From Aegilops tauschii subsp. strangulata (lineage: Eukaryota; Streptophyta; Magnoliopsida; Poales; Poaceae): a DNA stretch of 64,000 nt. Positions 56,114 to 64,000 of the stretch are shown here, one piece after another. Both the position numbers and the translations under genes were made by a program. Positions within the stretch are counted from its first letter, which is position 1. Each line of letters opens with the position of its first letter. The notes under the pieces were generated by a model, which was given only the letters and a program-made list of their open reading frames with translations, was not told where the DNA came from and made no database searches. Location of the stretch: the NCBI RefSeq assembly GCF_002575655.3, contig NC_053040.3, forward strand, positions 358,048,267 through 358,112,266, read 5' to 3'.

Positions 56114-57574
56114 TTAGTCAACTCCTTGAACTTGTCGAAAACCTTTCGCAATAAGTTGAGCTTTGTAGACAGTAACATTACCGTCAGCGTCAGTCTTCTG
56201 CTTGAAGATCCATTTATTCTCGATGGCTTGCCGATCATCGGGAAAGTCAACCAAAGTCCACACTTTGTTCTCATACATGGATCCCATCTCAGATTTCATG
56301 GCCTCAAGCCATTTCGCAGAACCTGGGCTCATCATCGCTTCCTCATAGTTTGTAGGTTCGTTATGGTCTAGTAACATGACGTCCAGAACAGGATTATCGT
56401 ACCACTCTGGTGCGGATCTTACTCTGGTTGACCTACAAGGTTCAGTAGTAACTTGATCTAAAGTTTCATGATCACTATCATTAGCTTCCTCACTAATTGG
56501 TGTAGGAATCACTTGAACTGATTTCTGTGATTAACTACTTTCCAATTCGGGAGATGGTACAATTAGCTCATCAAGTTCTACTTTCCTCCCACTCACTTCT
56601 TTCGAGAGAAACTCCTTCTCTAGAAAGGATCCATTCTTAGCAACGAATATCTTGCCTTCGGATCTGTGATAGAAGGTGTACCCATCTGTCTCGTTTGGGT
56701 ATCCTATGAAGACACATTTCTCCGATTTGGGTTCGAGCTTATCAGGTTGAAGCTTTTTCACATAAGGATCACAGCCCCAAACTTCCAGAAACGACAACTT
56801 GGGTTTCTTGCCAAACCACAGTTCATATGGTGTCGTCTCAACGGATTTAGATGGTGCCCTATTTAACATGAATGCAGCCGTCACTAAAGCATAACCCCAA
56901 AACGATAACGGTAAATCAGTAAGAGACATCATAGATCGCACCATATCTAATAAAGTGTGGTTACAATGTTTGGACACACCATTACGCTTTGGTGTTTCAG
57001 GTGGCGTGAGTTGCGAAACTATTCCACATTGTTTCAAATGAAGACCAAACTCGTAACACAAATATTCTCCTCCACGATCAGATCTTAGAAACTTTATTTT
57101 CTTGTTACGATGATTTTCCACTTTACTCTGAAATTCCTTGAACTTTTCAAATGTTTCAGACTTATGTTTCATCAAGTAGATATACCCATATCTGCTCAAA
57201 TCATCTGTGAAGGTTAGAATATAACGATACCCGCCGCGAGCATCAACACTCATTGGACCGCATACATCAGTATGTATTATTTCCAAGAAGTCTGTTGCTT
57301 GCTCCATAGTTCCAGAGAACAGAGTCTTAGTCATCTTGCCCATGAGGCATGGTTCACAAGTATCAAGTGATTCCAAAAGCCCACTAGCATGGAGTTTCTT
57401 CATGCGCTTTACACCAATATGACCTAAACGGCAGTGCCACAAATAAGTTGCACTATCATTATTGAACTTATATCTTTTGGCTTCAATACTATGAATATGT
57501 GTATCACTACTATCGAGATTCAACAAAAATAGACCACTCATCAAGGGTGCAAGACCATAAAAGATATTACTCAT
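56114..57574 (-). pseudogene. Integrase and linker of Copia E, catalytic Glu replaced
   Basis: The zinc region LWHCRLGHIGVKRMKK, then IIHTDVCGP and LRSDRGGEY keep both aspartates. The third catalytic residue reads GVSKHC where C has GVSERR: codon AAA at 56969-56971, a Glu-to-Lys change. The linker after the core is stopped by TAA near 56531 and continues to 56114 (ending RQVQGVD). Integrase should be inactive. Confidence 0.85.
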
Positions 57575-57595
57575 ATAAATAGAACAACCATTATT

Positions 57596-58750
57596 CTATG
57601 ATTTAAATGAATAATCGTCTTGCATCAAACAAGATCCAGATATAATGTTCATGCTCAACGTTGGCACCAAATAACAATTATTCAGGTCTAAAACTAATCC
57701 CGAAGGTAGATGTAGAGGTAGCATGCCGACCGCGATCACATCGACTTTGGAACCATTTCCCACGCGCATCGTCACCTCGTCCTTAGCCAATCTTCGCTTA
57801 ATCCGTAGCCCCTGTTTCGAGTTGCAAATATGAGCAATAGAAACAGTATCAAATACCCAGGTGCTACTGCGAGCATTAGTTAAGTACACATCAATAACAT
57901 GTATATCAAATATACCCTTCACTTTGCCATCCTTCTTATCCGCCAAATACTTGGGGCAGTTCTGCTTCCAGTGACCAGTCCCATTGCAGTAGAAGCACTC
58001 AGTCTCAGGCTTAGGTCCAGACTTGGTCTTCTTCACTTGAGCAACAACTTGCTTGACGTTCTTATTGAAGTTCCCCTTCTTCCCTTTGCCCTTCTTCTTG
58101 AAACTGGTGGTCTTTTTGACCATCAACACTTGATGCTCCTTCTTGATTTCTACCTCCGCAGCCTTTAGCATTGCGAAGAGCTCGGGAATTGTCTTATCCA
58201 TCCCCTGCATATTATAGTTTTTCACGAAGCTCTTGTAGCTTGGTGGCAGTGATTGAAGAACTCTATCAATGACACTATCATCAGGAAGATTAACTCCCAT
58301 CTGAGTCAAGTGGTTGTGGTACCCAGACATTCTGAGTATATGTTCACTGGTAGAACTATTCTCCTCCATCTTGCAGCTATAGAACTTATTAGAGGCTTCA
58401 TATCTCTCAATCCGGGCATTTGCTTGAATTATTAACTTCAACTCCAGGAACATCTCATATGCTCCATGACGTTCAAAACGTCGTTGAAGTCCCTGTTCTA
58501 AGCCATAAAGCATGGCACACTGAACTATCAAGTAGTCATCAGCTTTGCTCTACCAGATGTTCTTAACGTCATCAGTAGCATCTGCAGCAGGCCTGGCACC
58601 CAGCGGTGCTTCCAGGACGTAATTCTTCTGAGCAGCAATGAGGATAATCCTCAAGTTACGGACCCAGTCCGTGTAGTTGCTACCATCATCTTTCAACTTA
58701 GCTTTCTCTAGGAACGCATTAAAATTGAAAGGAATAGTAGCACGGGCCAT
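57596..58750 (-). pseudogene. gag and protease of Copia E
   Basis: Starts MARATIPFNFNAF at 58750. An amber at 58550-58552 (Gln in C) interrupts gag early; it continues to 57596. The zinc knuckle CFYCNGTGHWKQNC is intact. The protease active site reads FDTVS where C has FDTGS (codon GTT at 57842-57844), so the conserved Gly is lost. A TAG at 57596-57598 ends this part before integrase. Confidence 0.85.
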
Positions 58751-59897
58751 TGATCTACAACAACATAGACATGCAAAATACTATCAAGTATTAAGTTCAT
58801 GATAAATTAAAGTTCAATTAATCATATTACTTAAGAACTCCCACTTAGATAGACATCCCTCTAATCATCTAAGTGATCACGTGATCCAAATCAACTAAAC
58901 CACGTCCAATTATCACGTGAGATGGAGTAGTTATCAATGGTGAACATCACTATGTTGATTATATCTACTATATGCTTCACGCTCGACCTTTCGGTCTCAG
59001 TGTTCCGAGGCCATATCTGCATATGCTAGGCTTGTCAAGTTTAACCCGAGTATTCTGCGTGTGCAAAACTGGCTTGCACCTGTTGTATGTGAACGTAGAG
59101 CTTATCACACCCGATCATCACGTGGTGTCTCGGCACGACGAACTTTCGCAACGGTGCATACTCAGGGAGAACACTTGTACCTTGAAATTTAGTGAGATAT
59201 CATCTTATAATGCTACCGTCGAACTAAGAAAAATAAGATGCATAAAGGATAAACATCACATGCAATCAATATAAGTGATATGATATGGCGATCATCATCT
59301 TGTGCCTTTGATCTCTATCTCCAAAGCACCGTCATGATCACCATCGTCACCGGCGCGACACCTTGATCTCCATCATAGCATCGTTGTCGTCTCGCCAACT
59401 ATTGCTTCTACGACTATCGCTACCGCTTAGTGATAAAGTAAAGCAATTACATGGCGATTGCATTTCATACAATAAAGCGACAACCATATGGCTCCTGCCA
59501 GTTGCTGATAACTCTGTTATAAAACATGATCATCTCATACAATAAAATTTAGCATCATGTCTTGACCATACCACATCACAGCATACCCTGCAAAAACAAG
59601 TTAGATGTGCTCTACTTGTTGTTGCAAATTTTACGTGGTTGCTACGGGCTGAGCAAGAACCATTCTTACCTACGCATCAAAACCACAACGATTTTTCGTC
59701 AAGTGTGCTGTTTTAACCTTTAAGAAGGACCGCGCATAGTCACACTCGACTCAACTACAGTTGGAGAAACTGACACCCGCCAGCCACCTGTGTGCAAATC
59801 ACGTCGGTAGAACCAGTCTCGCGTAAGCGTACACGTAATGTCGGTCCGGGCCGCTTCATCCAACAATACCACCGAATCAAAGTATGACATGCTGGTT
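58751..59897 (-). other. Leader of Copia E, truncated by F
   Basis: Homologous to 24786-25975 of C. Ends at TGCTGGT; CTGGT at 59893-59897 should be the left TSD of F. Confidence 0.75.
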
Positions 59898-61300
59898 GAT
59901 AACCCACAAGTTTAGGGGATCGCAACAGTTTTCGAGGGTAGAGTATTCAACCCAAATTTATTGATTCGACACAAGGGGAGCCAAAGAATATTCTCAAGTA
60001 TTAGCAGTTGAGTTGTCAATTCAACCACACCTGGATAACTTAATATCTGCAGCAAAGTATTTAGTAGCAAGTAGTATGATAGTAATGGTAACGGTGGCAA
60101 AAGTAACAGTGATAGTTTTGTAGTGATTGTAACAGTGGCAACAGAAAAGTAAATAAGCGAGAACAATATGTGAAAAGCTCGTAGGCATTGGATCGGTGAT
60201 GGAGAATTAAGCCGGATGCGATTATTCATGCAACAGTTATAACATAGTGGTGACACAGAACTAGCTCCAATTCATCAATGTAATGTAGGCATGTATTCCG
60301 CATATAGTCATACATGCTTATGGGAAAGAACTTGCATGACATCTTTTGTCCTACCCTCGCGTGGCAGCGGGGTCCTATTGGAAACTAAGGGATATTAAGG
60401 CCTCCTTTTAATAGAGTACCGGACCAAAGCATTAACACATAGTGAATACACGAACTCCTCAAACTATGGTCATCACCGCGAGTGGTCCTGATTATTGTCA
60501 CTTCGGGGTTGCGGGATCATAACAAATGGTAGGTGACTATTGACTTGCAAGATAGGATCAAGAACTCATATATATTCATGAAAACATAATAGGTTCAGAT
60601 CTGAAATAATGGCACTCGGGCCCTAGTGACAAGCATTAAGCATAGCAAAGTCATAGAAACATCAATCTCAGAACATAGTGGATACTAGGGATCAAACCCT
60701 AACAAAACTAACTCGATTACATGATAAATCTCATCCAACCCATCACCGTCCAACAAGCCTACGATGGGATTACTCACGCATGGCGGTGAGCATCATGAAA
60801 TTGGTGATGGAGGATGGTTGATGATGACGATGGCGACGGATTCCCCTCTCCGGAGCCCCGAACGGACTCCAGATCAGCCCTCCCGAGAGAGATTAGTGCT
60901 TGGCGGCGGCTCCATATCGTAAAACGCGATGAATCCTTCTCTCTGAATTTTTTTCTCCCCGAACGTGAATATATAGAATTGGACTTGAGGTCGGTGGAGC
61001 ACCAGGGGGCCCACGAGGCAGGGGGCGCGCCCAGGGGGGTAGGCGCGCCCCCCACCCTCGTGGACAGGGTGTGGGCCCCCTGGCCTTGATTCTTTCGCCA
61101 GTATTTTTTATTATTTCCAAAAATAATCTCCGTGAAGTTTCAGGTCATTCCGAGAACTTTTATTTCTGCACAAAAATAACACCATGGAAATTCTGCTGAA
61201 AACAGCGTCAGTCCGGGTCAGTTCCATTCAAATCATGCAAGATAGAGTCCAAGACAAGGGCAAAAGTGTTTGGAAAAGTAGATACGACGGAGACGTATCA
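59898..61300 (-). repeat. 3' LTR of Gypsy F
   Basis: 1403 bp with TG..CA ends. The minus-strand TATA (CTATATATTC) is at about 60966-60976. The last 20 bp match the end of D's LTR in type (ACGGAGACGTATCA). Confidence 0.85.
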
Positions 61301-61315
61301 ACTCCCCCAAGCTTA
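61301..61315 (-). other. Polypurine tract of F
   Basis: The minus strand AAGCTTGGGGGAGT directly precedes the LTR start TGATACGTC. Confidence 0.7.
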
Positions 61316-62594
61316 AACCTTTGCTTGTCCTCAAGCAATTCAGTTGTTAAACTGAAAGTGATAAAGAAAAACTTTTACAAACTCTGTTTGCTCTTGTTGT
61401 TGTAAATATATAAAGCCAGCATTCAAGTTTTCAGGAAAGATTATGACTAACCATATTCACAATAACACTTAGGTCTCATCTTTACTCATATCAATGGCAT
61501 AATCAACTAGCGAGCAATAATAATAAATCTCGGATGACAACACTTTCTCAAAACAATCATAATATGATATAACAAGATGGTATCTCGCTAGCCCTTTCTG
61601 AGACTGCAAAACATAAATGCAGAGCACCCTTAAAGATCAAGGACTGACTAAACAATGTAATTCATGGTAAAAGAGATCCAGTCATACTCAATATAAATTA
61701 ATAGTAATGGATGCAAATGACAGCAGTGCTCTCCAAGTGGTGCTTTTTAATACGAGGGTGATGACTCAACATAAAAGTAAACGGATAAGCCCTTCGCAGA
61801 GGGAAGCAGGGATTTGTAGAGGTGCCAGAGCTCGATTTTTGAAAGAGAGATAAATAATATTTTGAGCGGCATACTTTCATTGTCAACATAACAACCGAGA
61901 GATCTCGATATCTTCCATGCTACACACATTATAGGCGGTTCCCAAATAGAATGGTAAAGTTTATACTCCCCCTCCACCAACAAGCACACTCCACGGCTGA
62001 TCCGAAACAACAGGTACCCTCCAACTAACAACAATCCTAGGGGAGTTTTGTTTGCAATTATTTTGATTTGATTTTCTTAAAGCATGGGACTGGGCATCCC
62101 GGTGACCAGCCATTTTCTCATGAGTGAGAAGCGGAGTCCACTCCTCTTGAGAATAACCCACCTAGCATGGAAGATACAGTTAGCCCTAGTTGATACATGA
62201 GCTATTCGAGCATACAAAACGGAATTTCATTTGAAGGTTTAGAGTTTGGCACATACAAATTTACTTGGAACGGCAGGTAGATACCGCATATAGGAAGGTA
62301 TGGTGGACTCATATGGAATAACTTTGGGGTTTAAGGGATTGGATGCACAAGAAGTATTCCCGCTTAGTACAAGTGAAGGCTAGAAAAAAGACTAGGAAGC
62401 GACCAGCTAGAGAGCGACAACAGTCATGAACCTGCATTAAAATTAATAAACATTGAGTGCAAGCATGAGTAGGATATAATCCACCATGAACATAAATATC
62501 GTGGAGGCTATGTTGATTTTGTTTCACCTACCTGTGTGAACATGTGGCAAGTTGAGTCACTCAAATCATTCAAAGGAGGATACCACCCTACTAT
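61316..62594 (-). other. Non-coding interior of F
   Basis: AT-rich. No retroelement domain on either strand; short frames only. Confidence 0.55.
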
Positions 62595-62618
62595 CACTAC
62601 TGGAATCAGCTAATTTGC

Positions 62619-62895
62619 CATCTGCCAGATCTTTGCCGTCTGCTAGCTGACGGCAAAGAAGCTCTTTGCCATCAGCTACACATAAACAGACGGCAAAGAA
62701 AAGGCTGACGGCAAAGAAGCTCTTTGCCATCTGCCAGGTCTTTGCCGTCTGCCAGCGGACGGCAAAGAGTGTGGTGGCCCCCACCCCCCGCTCGTTTGAA
62801 AAAATCCTAACGGCCCACCTTTTTTGCCGTCCGCTAGCGGACGGCAAAGAGGCAGAAAGGCGGACGGCAAAGGCTGGCGGACGGCAAAGAGGGCA
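62619..62895. repeat. CACTA subterminal repeats
   Basis: Repeated TTTGCCGTC-x-GCTAGC/CAGCGGACGGCAAAGA units in both orientations, several forming short hairpins (e.g. 62752-62770). In CACTA elements such repeats bind the transposase accessory protein; that role is inferred here. Confidence 0.75.
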
Positions 62896-62934
62896 CTTGC
62901 CTAACGGCAGGTACCCCCCGCCCGTTACTCACTT

Positions 62935-63250
62935 CATCCTCGCCTCGCCTTTCTCCTCCCACCCCGCCGCCGTCGCCGCCGCACGCCGCGCGCCGCCGCC
63001 CCGTCGCCCCGCCGCCCCGGCTCCCCGCCGCCCCACCGCCCCGTCGCCCCCCCGCTCCGGCCCCCCGCCGCCCCGCGCCCCACCGCCGCCCCGCGCCCCA
63101 CCGCCGTCCCGGCCCCCCGCCGCCTCCTCCACTGCCCCGCCCCCCCGCCCCCCATCCCCCCCGCCGCCCCGCGTCCTCCACCGCCCCGCCCCGGCCCCCC
63201 GCCGCCCCGCCCCGGCCCTCCGTCGCCGGCCCCGCCCCGGCCCTCCCCCA
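62935..63250. repeat. C-rich low-complexity tract
   Basis: CCGCCGCCCC-type sequence with few A or T on the plus strand. Open frames through it encode Pro/Ala/Arg-rich polypeptides and are not supported as genes. Confidence 0.85.
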
Positions 63251-63405
63251 CAGTGAGCCCCTCCTCCCTTTTTTTTTCTGTTTTTTTGTTTTTTTTCTGT
63301 TTTTTTGTTTTTTTTTCTGTTTAAGTTTAGGTTTAATTAGTTTAAATAGTTTAGTTTTAATTAGTTTAGGTTTTTAGTTTAGGTTAGTTTAGGTTTAGGT
63401 TAAGT
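63251..63405. repeat. Poly-T and degenerate TTTAGGT sequence
   Basis: T-runs with CTG interruptions, then repeated TTTAGG/TTAGTTTAGG resembling diverged plant telomere repeat (TTTAGGG). More likely simple-sequence slippage. Confidence 0.6.
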
Positions 63406-63762
63406 AGAAGGGGGAAGAAGAAGAAGAAGAAGAAGAAGAAGAGGAGGAGGAGGAGGAGGAGAAGGAGAAGGAGAAGGAGAAGGAGAAGGAGAAGGAGAAG
63501 GAGAAGGAGAAGGAGAAGAAGAAGAAGAAGAAGAAGAAGAAGAAGGAGAAGAAGAAGAAGAAGAAGAAGAAGAAGAAGAAGAGGAGGAGGAGGAGGAGGA
63601 GGAGCAGAAAGAAGAAGAAGAAGAAGAAGAAGACGAAGAAGAAGAAGAAGAAGAAGAAGAAGAAGAAGAAGAAGAAGAGGAGGAGGACGAGGAGGAGGAG
63701 GAGGAGAAGGAGAAGAAGAAGAAGAAGAAGAAGAGGAGGAGGAGGAGGAGGAGGAGGAGAAA

Positions 63763-63793
<31 letters not shown>

Positions 63794-63814
63794 AAGAAGA
63801 GGAGGAGGAGGAGA
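63406..63814. repeat. 409-bp homopurine (GAA/GGA) microsatellite
   Basis: Purines only except C at 63605, 63634 and 63688 and T at 63763. Alternates blocks of GAA, GGA and AGGAGA. Confidence 0.95.
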
Positions 63815-63828
63815 CACCCCGAAGCCCC

Positions 63829-64000
63829 GACCCCGAAACAGCACCCCGACCCCGACACGGCACCCCGACACCGACACGGCACCCCGACACCTACACGACA
63901 CCCCGACCCACGACACGACACCCACGACACCCCGACCCCGAGAACCCGACCCCGACCCCGACCCCGACCCCGACACCCCGACCCCGAGCCTGACCCGACA
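63829..64000. repeat. CCCCGA/CACGACACC hexamer-like repeats
   Basis: Short tandem CCCCGA and GACACGGCACCC units running to the window end. Confidence 0.85.

Larger units (their letters stand above)
53021..64000 (-). mobile_element. Copia element E (Angela-type), 5' LTR beyond the window
   Basis: The 3' LTR at 53021-54752 and the interior to 59897 are homologous to element C throughout, including leader sequence up to AGTATGACATGCTGGT, where C continues to its primer site. At 59898 Gypsy F interrupts it. The rest of the leader and the 5' LTR must lie beyond the right edge, so the TSD cannot be checked; the left flank is GGCCG. Gag-pol carries several stops and has lost catalytic residues in protease and integrase. 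Confidence 0.88.
59898..64000 (-). mobile_element. Gypsy element F (Sabrina/WHAM-like), nested in E, extends beyond window
   Basis: The 3' LTR at 59898-61300 (TGATAACCCACAAG ... GACGTATCA) is followed by a polypurine tract and AT-rich interior to 62594, where CACTA G is inserted. No gag or pol is visible in the 1.3 kb seen. The LTR type is the tRNA-Asp-primed Triticeae group related to D; the name is uncertain. Confidence 0.8.
62595..64000 (+). mobile_element. CACTA transposon G, one end, continues beyond window
   Basis: Begins CACTACTGGAATCAG directly after TAT (62592-62594, the candidate 3-bp TSD) and is followed by dense subterminal TTTGCCGTC/GACGGCAAA repeats, the hallmarks of CACTA elements. 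Transposase coding is not reached before the window ends. Confidence 0.8.

Noticed and set aside
62666..63256. 196-codon Pro/Ala/Arg-rich frame
   Set aside because: Runs through CACTA subterminal repeats and the C-rich tract; composition artefact.
63310..63405. Interstitial telomere
   Set aside because: TTTAGG-like units are irregular and lack tandem TTTAGGG; simple-sequence origin is more likely.
63384..63976. Three overlapping 168-193 codon frames on the minus strand rich in Leu, Ser or Phe
   Set aside because: They are translations of the GAA/GGA homopurine microsatellite in all three frames, with no non-repetitive sequence.

Overview
The window is a piece of a large, repeat-rich grass genome, almost certainly a Triticeae (wheat, Aegilops, rye or barley relative). 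The evidence is the Angela/BARE/WIS-type Copia LTRs (terminal TGTTGGGGAACG), the tRNA-Asp-primed Gypsy elements whose LTRs read TGATGTCTACTACGC or TGATAACCCACAAG, the Stowaway MITEs, and two Gypsy elements with the Tat-lineage architecture. There is no rRNA, tRNA or CRISPR locus. About 80% of the 64 kb is transposable-element DNA.

Left block, 1-38818, is one nested retrotransposon cluster resolved here with target-site duplications (TSDs). Element A (Gypsy, Tat-like, + strand) runs from off the left edge to its 3' LTR at 37694-38818. Element B (Gypsy, Tat-like, - strand, 6236-28878, TSD GCATG) is inserted just after A's integrase. Element C (Copia, - strand, 19031-27769, TSD GCGAA) is inserted in B's 5' LTR. 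Element D (Gypsy, non-coding, - strand, 30552-37011, TSD CACCG) is inserted inside an antisense ORF of A. A and B both carry an antisense accessory gene between integrase and 3' LTR: a B3-like protein in A, and a multi-exon protein resembling the Pfam 'putative gypsy type transposon' family in B. The gag-pol frames of A, B and C are broken by stops, frameshifts and lost catalytic residues.

Middle block, 38819-53020, is the only stretch without LTR elements. It holds MITEs, a candidate two-exon gene with a 45-bp in-frame repeat (39773-40516), a 2-kb TTGCTTCCA-rich repeat, and an unusual block at 44.6-50.2 kb. That block contains an intact DEDDy 3'-5' exonuclease ORF of the Werner type (46196-46939, -), a TATA-preceded Arg/Ala-rich coiled-coil ORF now frameshifted (47931-48770, +), and an intact Ala/Pro-rich ORF (49476-50213, -). 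Diverged direct repeats with an 84-bp period flank it on the left and repeats of about 100 bp flank it on the right. A tandem array of units of about 503 bp follows (50600-52495).

Right block, 53021-64000, is a second nest: Copia E (Angela-type, - strand, 5' LTR off window), interrupted at 59898 by Gypsy F (TGATAACCC-type LTR, - strand), itself interrupted at 62595 by the end of a CACTA DNA transposon G with TTTGCCGTC subterminal repeats, which runs off the right edge through C-rich, homopurine GAA/GGA and CCCCGA repeats.

No complete autonomous element is visible. The elements interact mainly by insertion history: A before B before C, A before D, and E before F before G. The least explained part is the 44.6-52.5 kb block.
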